From positions 992,001-1,056,000 of the forward strand of contig NZ_PDCM01000002.1 in assembly GCF_008634025.1 (NCBI RefSeq): 64,000 bases of DNA, given 5' to 3'. Within the stretch, counting starts at the first letter, position 1. Every line of letters starts with the position of its first letter. Shown here piece after piece: positions 1-8,236 of the stretch. This DNA is from Streptomyces albofaciens JCM 4342 (GTDB lineage Bacteria > Actinomycetota > Actinomycetes > Streptomycetales > Streptomycetaceae). A model generated the notes under the pieces. That model saw nothing but the letters and a program-made list of their open reading frames with translations, had not been told where the DNA came from and made no database searches. Position numbers and translations under genes: made by a program.

Positions 1-723
1 AACCTCTACCGCAAGAGCCACCCCTGGGTCGGCGACCACCCGGTGTCGCCGAAGTCGGTCATCCGCGACATGTACGAGCGGGCGATGACCTTCACCGAGT
101 TCACCTCGTTCTACGAGCTGGCGCGCACCGAGGGCATCGTCCTGCGCTACCTGGCGAGCGCGTACAAGGCGCTGGACCACACCGTGCCGGACGACCTGAA
201 GTCCGAGGACTTCGAGGACATCGTCGCCTGGCTGGGCGAGATGGTCCGCCAGGTGGACTCCAGCCTGCTGGACGAGTGGGAGCAGCTGGCCAACCCCGAG
301 GAGGAGACGGCCGAGGAGGCCATGGAGCACGCGGACGAGGTCAAGCCGGTCACCACGAACGTGCGCGCCTTCCGGGTGCTGGTCCGCAACGCCCTCTTCC
401 GGCGGGTCGAGCTGGCGGCGCTGGACCAGGTCGAGGAGCTGGGCGAGATGGACGCCGAGTCCGGCTGGGACGCGGACGCGTGGGGCGAGGCCATGGACGC
501 GTACTGGGACGAGTACGACGACCTGGGCACCGGTCCGGATGCGCGCGGCCCCAAGCTGTTGCAGATTCAGGAGGAGCCCGAGCACGGGCTGTGGAAGGTG
601 CGGCAGACGTTCGCCGACCCCAACGGCGACCACGACTGGGGCATCTCCGCGGAGGTGGACCTGGCGGCCTCCGACGAGGAGGGGCGCGCGGTGGTGCGCG
701 TCACCGATGTGGGGCAGCTCTGA
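1..723 (+). CDS. DUF3516-type DEAD/DEAH-box RNA helicase, C-terminal part
   Basis: The reading frame is open from the first base, so the gene begins upstream of the window and only its last 240 codons are seen. The visible part begins NLYRKSHPWVGDHPVSPKSV and is acidic, with repeated Glu/Asp-rich helices. This matches the C-terminal extension (DUF3516) that follows the helicase core in actinobacterial HelY-like proteins. The helicase motifs themselves are outside the window, so the ATPase assignment rests on the recognised extension. An internal GTG at position 43 is not a credible start because the coding frame continues upstream of it. The thioesterase gene follows 33 bases later on the same strand, so co-transcription is possible. 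Confidence 0.75.
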   Translation, partial: NLYRKSHPWVGDHPVSPKSVIRDMYERAMTFTEFTSFYELARTEGIVLRYLASAYKALDHTVPDDLKSEDFEDIVAWLGEMVRQVDSSLLDEWEQLANPEEETAEEAMEHADEVKPVTTNVRAFRVLVRNALFRRVELAALDQVEELGEMDAESGWDADAWGEAMDAYWDEYDDLGTGPDARGPKLLQIQEEPEHGLWKVRQTFADPNGDHDWGISAEVDLAASDEEGRAVVRVTDVGQL

Positions 724-756
724 GCTGGCGGAACACCTGACGGAGGACATACGGTC

Positions 757-1668
757 ATGACCAACCCCGCCGAGCGCCTGGTGGATCTGCTGGACCTGGA
801 GCAGATCGAGGTGAACATCTTCCGCGGCCGCAGCCCGCGGGAAAGCCTCCAGCGCGTCTTCGGCGGGCAGGTGGCCGGGCAGGCGCTGGTCGCGGCCGGG
901 CGGACCACGGAGGGCGACCGGCCCGTGCACTCGCTGCACGCGTACTTCCTGCGCCCCGGACGGCCCGGGGTGCCGATCGTGTACCAGGTCGAGCGGGTGC
1001 GGGACGGCCGGTCGTTCACCACCCGCCGGGTCGTCGCCGTCCAGCAGGGACGCACGATCTTCAACCTGACCGCCTCCTTCCACCGGCCCGAACCGGGCGT
1101 CGAGCACCAGCTGCCGATGCGCCGCGAGGTGCCGCCCCCGGAGGAACTGCCGACCGTCGCGGACGAGGTGCGCGGCCACCTGGGCGGGCTGCCCGAGGCG
1201 CTGGACCGGATGGCCCGCCGTATGCCGTTCGACATCCGCTATGTCGACCGGCTGCGCTGGACGCCGGAGGAGATCGAGGGCGCGGAGCCGCGCAGCGCGG
1301 TGTGGATGCGGGCGGTCGGGCCGCTGGGCGACGACCCGCTGGTCCACACGTGCGCGCTGACCTACGCGAGTGACATGACCCTGCTGGACGCCGTCCGCAT
1401 CCCGATCGAGCCGCTGTGGGGCCCGCGCGGCTTCGACATGGCCTCCCTCGACCACGCCATGTGGTTCCACCGCCCGTTCCGCGCCGACGAGTGGTTCCTC
1501 TACGACCAGGAGTCCCCGATCGCCACCGGGGGCCGCGGCCTGGCCCGCGGCCGCATCTACGACCGCAAGGGCGACCTCCTCGTCTCCGTCGTCCAGGAGG
1601 GCCTGCTCCGCCCCCACACCAACGCGCCGAGCCTGGAGCGGCCGTATGCGGAGGGGGCGGACGGATGA
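757..1668 (+). CDS. tesB: Acyl-CoA thioesterase II
   Basis: 303-residue double-hotdog acyl-CoA thioesterase of the TesB family, hydrolysing medium- or long-chain acyl-CoA to free acid and CoA in the cytoplasm. The N-terminal hotdog shows the family signature FGGQVAGQAL (about residues 34-43) and HSLHAYFLRPG. The second hotdog contains the family's conserved LDHAMWFHRPFRADEW segment with the active-site Asp near residue 231. Length is typical (about 290). The ATG is preceded by a GGAGGA ribosome binding site, 33 bases after the helicase stop. Confidence 0.93.
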   Translation: MTNPAERLVDLLDLEQIEVNIFRGRSPRESLQRVFGGQVAGQALVAAGRTTEGDRPVHSLHAYFLRPGRPGVPIVYQVERVRDGRSFTTRRVVAVQQGRTIFNLTASFHRPEPGVEHQLPMRREVPPPEELPTVADEVRGHLGGLPEALDRMARRMPFDIRYVDRLRWTPEEIEGAEPRSAVWMRAVGPLGDDPLVHTCALTYASDMTLLDAVRIPIEPLWGPRGFDMASLDHAMWFHRPFRADEWFLYDQESPIATGGRGLARGRIYDRKGDLLVSVVQEGLLRPHTNAPSLERPYAEGADG

Positions 1669-1731
1669 GGCGCTTCGGGCGGGCGTTCGACGGCGACGGT
1701 CAGCGGTGGTCACCAGTGGGTTCAGCGGTGG

Positions 1732-2382
1732 TCACCAGCCGGTGAGGTCGACCACGCGGGAACAGTGCGGGTCGTCGGTGTCGGTCTTTGTGAGCCGCTG
1801 TTCGTCGAGCAGTGACGGCAGGGCCGCCAGCAGCGCGGTGAGGGCGCCACCGGGACGTACGTCGGCGGCTGTCGTCCCGGGGAGATCCGGTTCGGTCCCG
1901 AAATAGAGCCGGAGCCGGTCCGGGGCCAGGAACAGAAAGCCGCACAAGCGCGCCGGCGGGTATTCCTCGGTGGACGGGGAGGCGAGACAGCGCAGGAGCG
2001 TGAAAGCCCAGTCGTCGTCGGTGAAGGGGGCCGGCGTCACGGTCGCGGGGTCCACGGTGAACAGGGTCATTCCCATGACGGTGCCGACCTTGTCGCGGGG
2101 ATAGATGTGGGTTCCCGTATGAACAGCGCGCAAGAGGGCAGCGACATCGTGCGGGGTGCGCGGTTCATCGCCCGCGCGCAGGGGGATTTCATAGGCGGTG
2201 AGCCGGTCGGGCGCGAACTCGCCTTTGTCGCCGAGGACGACGCGCACGGCATCCGTGGCGGGGGGTGCCGGGAGGACGCCCCGTACATGCTGGTCCTCGA
2301 CGAGAGGCGCGTAAACGTGGTGGAGCAGCAGGTCCGTGACGTCGGCCTGCTGCTCCACCATCTCTTCATGGTCGTACGTCAC
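1732..2382 (-). CDS. Hypothetical cytoplasmic protein; possible immunity partner of the secreted protein encoded before it
   Basis: 216-residue acidic soluble protein, with no signal peptide or membrane segment and no family that I recognise. I place the start at the GTG that overlaps the stop of the preceding gene (GTGA), giving VTYDHEEMVEQQADVTDLLL. An upstream in-frame GTG at 2403 would lie inside the preceding gene. The overlap means translation is probably coupled to the small secreted protein made just before it. A pair consisting of a small secreted basic protein and a coupled acidic cytoplasmic protein resembles toxin/immunity organisation, but this is inference from gene order and charge only. 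Confidence 0.6.
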   Translation of the reverse strand: MTYDHEEMVEQQADVTDLLLHHVYAPLVEDQHVRGVLPAPPATDAVRVVLGDKGEFAPDRLTAYEIPLRAGDEPRTPHDVAALLRAVHTGTHIYPRDKVGTVMGMTLFTVDPATVTPAPFTDDDWAFTLLRCLASPSTEEYPPARLCGFLFLAPDRLRLYFGTEPDLPGTTAADVRPGGALTALLAALPSLLDEQRLTKTDTDDPHCSRVVDLTGW

Positions 2383-2822
2383 TGATTGACCCAGTTCGGG
2401 CACTTCTGCATGCCCTTGCAGTATGCGGTGATCACACCGATCGTATTCCCCTTCCCGGCGTCGTAACGCTTGTCATCCGTCTTCCGCGCGTAGCGGGCCT
2501 TGACGATGATGGTCACCCGTCCGTACTGGCGGTTCGAGGCGATGCCCTCGTATTGCAGGTTGGCCCCGTTCTTCTTGTCGACCTTGCCGCCGATCGGAAT
2601 GTTCAGCAGGTCGCACTTGCGGATGTTGTGCCGACCGGTGAAGTGGTTCCAGCCCAGCTCCGCGTTGCCGATGCGCGTCGGTATCTCCCGGCCGTCGGGG
2701 TCGACCGCGCTGCACCTTTCCTTCTTGTTCCACCATGGTGCCGCGTTCGCGGGCGCAGCGGCTCCGGCGACGAGGACCGTTGCTGCCGCGACGGGCGACA
2801 GAAGCGCCGTGATCTTCTTCAT
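2379..2822 (-). CDS. Small secreted basic Cys-containing protein, candidate toxin
   Basis: 147 residues. The ATG at 2822 gives MKKITALLSPVAAATVLVAG followed by an AxA-type signal-peptidase site (ANA-APWW), so about 115 residues are exported. The mature part is strongly basic and has Cys residues near its start, at RKC, and in a terminal YCKGMQKCPNW motif, which could form two disulfides. It has a distinctive segment GWNHFTGRHNIRKC with two His and two Arg that could be catalytic. A longer in-frame extension to 3029 exists but would bury the signal peptide. I do not recognise the family. A nuclease- or RNase-like secreted toxin is only a guess, supported by the coupled downstream gene. Confidence 0.65.
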   Translation of the reverse strand: MKKITALLSPVAAATVLVAGAAAPANAAPWWNKKERCSAVDPDGREIPTRIGNAELGWNHFTGRHNIRKCDLLNIPIGGKVDKKNGANLQYEGIASNRQYGRVTIIVKARYARKTDDKRYDAGKGNTIGVITAYCKGMQKCPNWVNQ

Positions 2823-3051
2823 GACCTGACTGTGGCATGCCACACCCGCGGAATGCCACGCTCTCCCTGTCAGCAAATAACAAGGCTTCATGGGGCATTT
2901 CGTGGGCATGTCGTGCGGCATTTCGCAGGGCATTGTGTTGAGCGTCACTGTGGGGGTGGTTATCCGTGCCGCGGGTTCAGGCGCACGCAGCCGGTGCCCG
3001 CAGGCAGGGTGACTCACAGAAGGGACCACCAGGCGGCCTCTTCACCGAAAG

Positions 3052-3195
3052 GACGACTGTAAACAGCGGCACGTGGTCGAGTGCGGGATCAACCGCCTCA
3101 AGACATACCGCGACGTCGCCACGCGATACGACAAGCCGGCGTTCCGCTAGGAAGCGGCCGTCCTCATCGCCGCCATCAACGAGTGGCTGATCAGC
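3052..3195 (+). pseudogene. IS5-like transposase remnant
   Basis: Reading from 3052, the frame gives [20 protein letters not shown] followed by [12 protein letters not shown], then a TAG stop at 3148-3150, then EAAVLIAAINEWL. The motif QRHxVExxxNRLK...ATRYDK is the C-terminal signature of IS5/IS4-group DDE transposases (normally RNVVERxFNRLKxxRGIATRYDK). Only about 45 codons survive, an in-frame stop interrupts them, and no terminal inverted repeats are visible. This is a dead scar. It sits immediately beside the secreted-protein pair, which fits past insertion or gene gain there. Confidence 0.7.
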
Positions 3196-3213
3196 GCTTC
3201 CCCTGACGCCGTC

Positions 3214-4167
3214 CTACGCGACCCTGACCACGTACTTGCCCTGGACGCCGCCCGCCTCCAGCGCCCGGTGTGCCGCTGCTGTCTCCTCCAGAGGGAAGAC
3301 GGTGTCCACCGCGGGGCTCAGCTTGCCCTCGACCACATGGCGGGCGAGGTCGTCGAAGTCCGCCCGCGTGGGGTTGCCGCTGAAGAAGCGCACCCGGCCG
3401 TGTCCGTGGACCGTGCCGGCCGCGAGGTAGCCGAGCGACGCTACGGGCCGTTTCGGGTCGAAGGCGATGGTGACCATGCGCCCGCCGGGATTCAGGAGGC
3501 GCCGGAAGGCCCGCAGGTCGGTCCCCGCGGTGTCCAGGACCACGTCGAAGCGGCCCAGTCGAGCCGGCGGCACGGACCGGTGGTCGACGGCTTCGTGCGC
3601 GCCGAGCCCGCGGACGAAGTCGAGGTTGGCTGCGCGGGCGAGGGCCGTGACCTCGGCGCCGTACGCCCGTCCGAGCTGGACGGCGGCGTTGCCGACACCG
3701 CCCGCCGCGCCCCGGACGAGGAGTCGTTCCCCGGGACGCAGCCCGGCTTTGTCCCGCAGCGCGGTGATGGCCGTGGTGGCCACCGGTAGCGCGGCGGCGT
3801 CCACCGGGTCGAGCCCGTCGGGGAGCCGGCCGACCCGCTCGGCGGGCACCGCCACGTACTCGGCGGCGCTGCCGAAGCCGGAGGTGCGGCCCAAGATGCC
3901 CCATACGGGGTCGCCGGCCGCGAGCCGTGTGACTCCGGCACCCAGTGCGGCGACCTCGCCGGTGAAGTCCAAGCCGACGCGCTTGGGGAATCTCCGGCCG
4001 CTCAGGAGGCGGAACCGGCCGGCGCGGACTGTCAGTTCACCGCCGTTGACGCTGAACGCCCGCACTTTCACAAGGATCTCGCCGGGGGCCGGCTCGGGGC
4101 GTGGCAGGCGGCCCACGTAGAGCACATCGGGGCCGCCGTAGCGGTCGTAGAGCACTGCCTTCATCAT
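3214..4167 (-). CDS. NAD(P)-dependent zinc-free quinone oxidoreductase (MDR family)
   Basis: About 317 residues. It begins MMKAVLYDRYGGPDVLYVGR, the usual start of medium-chain quinone/alkene reductases. The N-terminal GroES-like domain (to about residue 120) is followed by a Rossmann domain with GAAGGVGNAAVQLGRAYGA at about 145-163. No structural- or catalytic-zinc Cys cluster is seen, so it is the zinc-independent QOR type. It probably reduces quinones or enones with NADPH. The start could be either of two adjacent ATGs (4167/4164); a GTG at 4176 with AGGCGG upstream is also possible. It is divergent from the TetR gene with an inverted repeat between them, so the TetR protein is the likely repressor. 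Confidence 0.88.
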   Translation of the reverse strand: MMKAVLYDRYGGPDVLYVGRLPRPEPAPGEILVKVRAFSVNGGELTVRAGRFRLLSGRRFPKRVGLDFTGEVAALGAGVTRLAAGDPVWGILGRTSGFGSAAEYVAVPAERVGRLPDGLDPVDAAALPVATTAITALRDKAGLRPGERLLVRGAAGGVGNAAVQLGRAYGAEVTALARAANLDFVRGLGAHEAVDHRSVPPARLGRFDVVLDTAGTDLRAFRRLLNPGGRMVTIAFDPKRPVASLGYLAAGTVHGHGRVRFFSGNPTRADFDDLARHVVEGKLSPAVDTVFPLEETAAAHRALEAGGVQGKYVVRVA

Positions 4168-4238
4168 GCGGTCGTTCACCGTTCCGCCTTTGCCGCCGGG
4201 GCCGTACAGGGATCTGGCACCGACCGTAAGCTCTTGAA

Positions 4239-4254
4239 CGGACGCGATCGTCCG
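4239..4254. promoter_or_regulatory. Inverted repeat between quinone oxidoreductase and TetR genes, candidate operator
   Basis: CGGACG-CGAT-CGTCCG, a perfect 6-bp inverted repeat with a 4-base centre, lies in the divergent intergenic region 26 bases before the TetR gene. TetR regulators usually bind such palindromes between themselves and a divergent target. Binding is inferred from position only. Confidence 0.45.
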
Positions 4255-4279
4255 ATTGGACCGGAAGCGAGAGACAGTG

Positions 4280-4960
4280 ATGGCGGAATCGTCTCGGATC
4301 ACAACCCGGGACCGGGTGCGGGCGGACGCCCGGCGCAACCGGGAGCGCGTCCTCGTCGCCGCCCGTGCGGTCTTCGCGGAGCACGGGATCGACGCCCCGA
4401 TGGCGACCGTGGCCCGTCGGGCCGGGGTCGGCGTGGCGACGCTGTACCGGCATTTCCCGACCCGGGACGCTCTGGTGCGGGGCGCGTTCGCGCAGCAGAT
4501 GGAGGCCTGTGAGCGGGCGCTCACCGAGGCCCTGGCCGACCCTGACCCGTGGCAGGGCTTCCAGCGGCTGGTCGAGACGGTCTGCGCTCTGCAACGGGAG
4601 GAACGCGGGTTCCCGGCCGCGTTCGCCGCGGCCTTCCCGGAAAGCACGTCCGAACACGCGCAGTCCCGGCGGCGAGCCGAGCGGGACTTCACGACCCTGG
4701 TACGCAGGGCCCAGGCGTCGGGCGCGCTGCGGGCGGACTTCCGCCCTTCCGACCTCGCCGTGGTCCTGCTGGCGCACTGTGGTCTGGTGACCGCCCTACC
4801 GGATGACGGTGCAGCGTCCCGGCGCCTGGTGGCCTACCTGCTCCAGTCGTTCCGCACCGACCCGGCCAACGAACCGCTGCCCCCGGCGACCGCGCTGTCA
4901 CTGCGCAGCCTCCCGATGGCAACCGACAGCCCCCAGGGGCGGCGGCCCCGCAGAGCCTGA
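4280..4960 (+). CDS. TetR family transcriptional regulator
   Basis: 226 residues from ATG 4280 (GTG at 4277 and TTG at 4256 are in-frame alternatives). Residues about 10-60 form the TetR helix-turn-helix: RERVLVAARAVFAEHGIDAP followed by VARRAGVGVATLYRHFPTRD, with the diagnostic TLYRHF. The C-terminal part is the variable ligand-binding domain, ending in a Pro/Arg-rich tail. It is transcribed divergently from the quinone oxidoreductase gene, its probable target, and is probably autoregulated through the shared inverted repeat. The ligand is unknown; such pairs often answer electrophiles or quinones. Confidence 0.9.
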   Translation: MAESSRITTRDRVRADARRNRERVLVAARAVFAEHGIDAPMATVARRAGVGVATLYRHFPTRDALVRGAFAQQMEACERALTEALADPDPWQGFQRLVETVCALQREERGFPAAFAAAFPESTSEHAQSRRRAERDFTTLVRRAQASGALRADFRPSDLAVVLLAHCGLVTALPDDGAASRRLVAYLLQSFRTDPANEPLPPATALSLRSLPMATDSPQGRRPRRA

Positions 4961-5020
4961 CATGAGCGGTACCTGCCGCAGGGCATGCCCAGTCCGACAA
5001 CTCCGCTTTCGCGACGGGTC

Positions 5021-5449
5021 CTACCCCTCATCGACCTCCTCAGCGGCGGCGTCATTGGCCCGGTCGATCTCGGCCATGTGCTCCTCCGCCCAGTTCCGCA
5101 GTACCGCGAGCGCGGCCTCCAGCGACAGCCCGAGTCCGGTGAGCCGGTAGAAGACCCGCGGCGGCACGGTCGGTTCGACCCGGCGCGACACCAGCCCGTC
5201 GCGGGTGAGGCTGCGCAGCGTCACGGACAGCATCTTCTGCGAGACGCCGGGCATCCGGCGTCTCAGCGCCGCGAAACGCACCTCGTCCGGTGCGGCATCG
5301 GCGAGCGCCTTGACGGCCATGGACGTCCACTTCGTGCCGATACGGTCCAGCAACTGCCGCGTCGGGCACTGAGGGTCGAACAGGTCGCCGCGCACCTCAC
5401 GGCCGGTGGCCGGGGCCTCCCGGGCGCCCCGATTCCCTCGGGTGGTCAC
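5021..5449 (-). CDS. HxlR family winged-helix transcriptional regulator
   Basis: 142 residues from a GTG at 5449 preceded by AAAGGTGGTGAG. It contains the HxlR signature: a single Cys early (DPQCPTRQLLDRIGTKWT), then ALRRRMPGVSQKMLSVTLRSL (winged helix, recognition helix) and the wing with PPRVFYRLTGLG. The Cys in the CPxxxxLxxIGxKW context is the residue often used for redox or electrophile sensing in this family. It is divergent from the alpha/beta hydrolase gene with a near-palindrome between them, so it likely controls that gene. Confidence 0.9.
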   Translation of the reverse strand: MTTRGNRGAREAPATGREVRGDLFDPQCPTRQLLDRIGTKWTSMAVKALADAAPDEVRFAALRRRMPGVSQKMLSVTLRSLTRDGLVSRRVEPTVPPRVFYRLTGLGLSLEAALAVLRNWAEEHMAEIDRANDAAAEEVDEG

Positions 5450-5515
5450 CTGTGGCTCACCACCTTTCTCGAAAGTGCCGCCTGGAAAGCGGGCGGGCGG
5501 TTACTTATCGTGTCG

Positions 5516-5534
5516 TGGTCACCAATGGTAACCA
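5516..5534. promoter_or_regulatory. Near-palindrome between HxlR and hydrolase genes, candidate operator
   Basis: TGGTCACC-AAT-GGTAACCA is an 8-bp inverted repeat with one mismatch, ending 15 bases before the hydrolase ATG and just before its GAGGAG ribosome binding site. HxlR regulators bind such sites in divergent promoters. The overlap with the leader of the hydrolase suggests repression. Inference from position and symmetry. Confidence 0.45.
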
Positions 5535-5548
5535 TCCGAGGAGCTGTC

Positions 5549-6406
5549 ATGCCCGTCACCACCGCACATCAACTGCGCCGCGTCACCACGAACGGCGTCC
5601 AACTCAACGTCGCCATCGCCGGGGACGGGCCCGCGGTGCTCCTGCTGCACGGCTTCCCGCACACCTGGCAACTCTGGAGCGGCATCATGGACCGGCTGGC
5701 CGGGCAGTACCGGGTCATCGCCCCGGACCTGCGGGGCTTCGGCGCCAGCACGCGTGCCGCCGAGGGTTACGACGCGGGCACCCTCGCCGCCGACGCCGAA
5801 GGACTGCTCGGCGCACTCGGCGAGCCTTCGGCGGCGGTGGTCGGCATCGACGCGGGCACCGCCCCCGCCGTCCTGCTCGCGCTGCGCCGGCCCGGCCTCG
5901 TCCGGCGCCTGGTCGTGATGGAGGGACTGCTCGGCCGCCTGCCCGGGGCCGAGCAGGTCTTCGCGGGCGGCGCCCCGTGGTGGTTCGGCTTCCATGCCGT
6001 CCCCGGCCTCGCCGAGACCGTCCTGGCCGGCAACGAGGCCCCGTACATCGACTGGTTCCTCGACGCGGGGACGCTGGGGCGAGGAGTACCCGACGACATC
6101 CGTGCGGCCTTCGTTCGCGCGTATACCGGGAGCGAGGCCCTGCGCTGCGCGTTCTCCTACTACCGGGCCCTGCCCATCAGCGCGCAGCAGATCCAGGACG
6201 CCGTCGCGACGGCTCGGCTGACCATGCCCACCATGGCCATCGGCTCGCACCCGATCGGCACCGGGCTCGAACGCCAGCTCCGTCCCCTCGCGGACGACCT
6301 GGTCGGACACCACCTCCAGGACTGCGGCCACATCATCCCTCTCGACCGCCCCGACGCATTGTTCGCGCTCCTCGCCCCCTTCCTCTCCGCCGATCTGCAT
6401 CGATGA
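5549..6406 (+). CDS. Alpha/beta-fold hydrolase, epoxide hydrolase/dehalogenase type
   Basis: 285 residues from ATG 5549 with GAGGAG just upstream (longer in-frame extensions lack support). The oxyanion-hole motif HGFPHTW is at residues 34-40. The nucleophile elbow reads VVGIDAGT, with Asp101 as nucleophile rather than Ser, which points to the epoxide hydrolase/haloalkane dehalogenase subgroup. The C-terminal His lies in LQDCGHIIPLDRP. The usual GHDWGG elbow is altered to GIDAGT, so substrate class is uncertain. Divergent from an HxlR regulator that probably controls it. Confidence 0.85.
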   Translation: MPVTTAHQLRRVTTNGVQLNVAIAGDGPAVLLLHGFPHTWQLWSGIMDRLAGQYRVIAPDLRGFGASTRAAEGYDAGTLAADAEGLLGALGEPSAAVVGIDAGTAPAVLLALRRPGLVRRLVVMEGLLGRLPGAEQVFAGGAPWWFGFHAVPGLAETVLAGNEAPYIDWFLDAGTLGRGVPDDIRAAFVRAYTGSEALRCAFSYYRALPISAQQIQDAVATARLTMPTMAIGSHPIGTGLERQLRPLADDLVGHHLQDCGHIIPLDRPDALFALLAPFLSADLHR

Positions 6407-6591
6407 CAGTGACGAGACGCGACGCTCGTAGCACCAACGGCCGTGCGGGCCTCGGATGGCACCCGGCCGGGCCGACCCCCGCCGCCCGGCCTTCGGGTGT
6501 TCGGCGGCTCGCCAGGCAGCCTCGCACGTCAGGCCCGCGGCCTATCGCCTGCTCATGACGTCCATGAATCTTGTCGCGTTCGACATCTCCG

Positions 6592-7584
6592 CTACCCGTC
6601 GGGCTCGATCCGGAAGGGTGACGCTGTGCGGGATGTCTGGATCGGAGCCGACGCCGGGGCGGTCGGGCGGAGGGGTGCGGGCGGGGTCGCGGAGGTTCGG
6701 ATGTGGGTGGGGGTGAGGCGCGGGCCCGGAAGGGTGGCGGGCCTCGTCGGGTGACGCAGGCGGTTCGCGGCTGGTTGGTGGCGGCGAGCCTGGTCCAGGG
6801 CACGCGTGAGGTTCACGCGATACCAGAGGACCTCGTCGAACTCCGCCGCCACGGTCGCCCACTCCACCGCCTGCTGCGCCGTCGGGCTGATCGCGGGCGG
6901 GGCCAGGGACGGGCGGAGGCGGCGGAGCACGGAGCGTTCCATGGGGTCTTCGGCGATCGAGGCCAACTCCTCCGGCGGCAGGACGGCGGCGATCACGGCG
7001 GCCGACTGCCAGCCGTCCGCCGCCCGGCCCATCAGCTGGGCGACCCGGCGGCTGCGCCACTTGCGGCCGCGCCAGTCCTGGCCGCCGTCGAGCATGACCC
7101 GCATCACCGCGGGGATGCGGCCCCGCAGCAGCTCCGGCTCGCGGTCGGCGAATTCCGTCAGCTCCGACGCCAGATAGAGCCAGACCACGACGCCGTAGCG
7201 GTTCACGTAGAAGCGGGCCGGGGCGAAGCAGCCCGCGCGGGCCAGTCGCAGGAATCGGCCCGGGCCGATGTCGAGCAGTCCGGCGGCTTCGGTCGCGCCG
7301 ACCGTTCGCAGGCGCTCACGCAGCGTGTCGGGAAAGCCCTCCTCCGACCGCAGCCGTCGGACCTCCTCCACCGGCACCCGGCGCCGCCCCCACGGTCCGG
7401 TCGGGCCGGGCCGCGCCTCGGGATCGGGCGCGACCGTGGCGATCTCCCCCAGCTGCACCGCCAGCTCGAACTCGCCGCCGCGAAGCTCCAGTTCGCGAGC
7501 AGCCTGCCCCGGCGAGAGCGTCTCCCCCGCGCCCGGGAGTTCGTCCGCCGCGGCCAACCGCCGCCCGTCACACATCACCGTCAT
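6592..7584 (-). CDS. DUF6397-like Streptomyces protein
   Basis: 330 residues from ATG 7584, chosen over the ATG at 7602 because GGGGGAG lies six bases upstream. The N-terminal half resembles a HTH-like/excisionase-type fold (LSPGQAARELELRGGEFELA) followed by a helical region. The C-terminal third is Pro/Thr/Arg-rich and likely disordered. It looks like the Streptomyces family that I remember as DUF6397, of unknown function. It has no signal peptide or membrane segment. The gene stands alone, and the roadblock gene upstream is separated by about 110 bases. Confidence 0.6.
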   Translation of the reverse strand: MTVMCDGRRLAAADELPGAGETLSPGQAARELELRGGEFELAVQLGEIATVAPDPEARPGPTGPWGRRRVPVEEVRRLRSEEGFPDTLRERLRTVGATEAAGLLDIGPGRFLRLARAGCFAPARFYVNRYGVVVWLYLASELTEFADREPELLRGRIPAVMRVMLDGGQDWRGRKWRSRRVAQLMGRAADGWQSAAVIAAVLPPEELASIAEDPMERSVLRRLRPSLAPPAISPTAQQAVEWATVAAEFDEVLWYRVNLTRALDQARRHQPAANRLRHPTRPATLPGPRLTPTHIRTSATPPAPLRPTAPASAPIQTSRTASPFRIEPDG

Positions 7585-7696
7585 GGCACACTCCCCCGTC
7601 ATCGTCCGTCACGGAATCCGGTGCGGATTCCCGCCGGTTCATTACCGACAGTGACGACGATAGCCGTGGGGTACGACAGTCCGTCAAGCCCCGGCT

Positions 7697-8104
7697 TCAG
7701 GGCTGTGGACAACCCTCCGGCCGGCGGGACGCGACCCCCAGGTGTTCCCCCACACGGTTGACCAACAGCGCCATTTCGTAAGCGATCTGTCCCATATCGG
7801 CCTCGGGACCCGCCAGCACACACAGGCAGCTGCCGGCCCCCGCCGCCGTCACGAACAGCACACCGTCCTCGAACTCGACCATCGTCTGCCGCACCCGCCC
7901 GGCCCCGAAGTGCCGTCCCGAACCCTTGGCGAGGCTGTGCAGGCCCGAGGCGACCGCCGCCAGGTGCTCGGCGTCCGCCCGCGCCAGCCGCTCGCTCGCG
8001 CTCGTCACGAGCCCGTCGTTGGACAGCACCAGGGCGTGCCGCACCTGGTCCACCCGCTCGGTCAGATCGTCCAGCAACCAGTCGAGCCCGCTGCTCGCCG
8101 CCAT
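7697..8104 (-). CDS. Roadblock/LC7 domain protein (CvnB-like)
   Basis: 135 residues from ATG 8104 with GGGAGGAAA upstream. SSGLDWLLDDLTERVDQVRHALVLSNDGL is split across the first two elements of the roadblock/LC7 fold, and GRHFGAGRVRQTMVEFEDG matches the second half of the domain as found in conservon CvnB proteins. These act with a small GTPase (CvnD), a DUF742 protein and a sensor kinase. Here only the GTPase is near (8711-9355), separated by an opposite-strand oxidoreductase, and no DUF742 or kinase gene is adjacent, so this is an orphan or dispersed conservon component. Confidence 0.9.
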   Translation of the reverse strand: MAASSGLDWLLDDLTERVDQVRHALVLSNDGLVTSASERLARADAEHLAAVASGLHSLAKGSGRHFGAGRVRQTMVEFEDGVLFVTAAGAGSCLCVLAGPEADMGQIAYEMALLVNRVGEHLGVASRRPEGCPQP

Positions 8105-8236
8105 CCCGTTTCCTCCCCGTGTCCCCGTGGGCAACTGCCGTGCCAGCCTGGCCCACCGGTGCCGTCCCGGCAAGCATCCCGGCCCTGCAGCGCGGTTCGC
8201 GGGGCCTGTTCGCGCCGGATGGCGCAGGATGGCGGC

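Noticed and set aside
3052..3195. Active insertion sequence
   Set aside because: Only the last ~45 codons of a transposase remain with an internal stop, and no terminal inverted repeats are visible.
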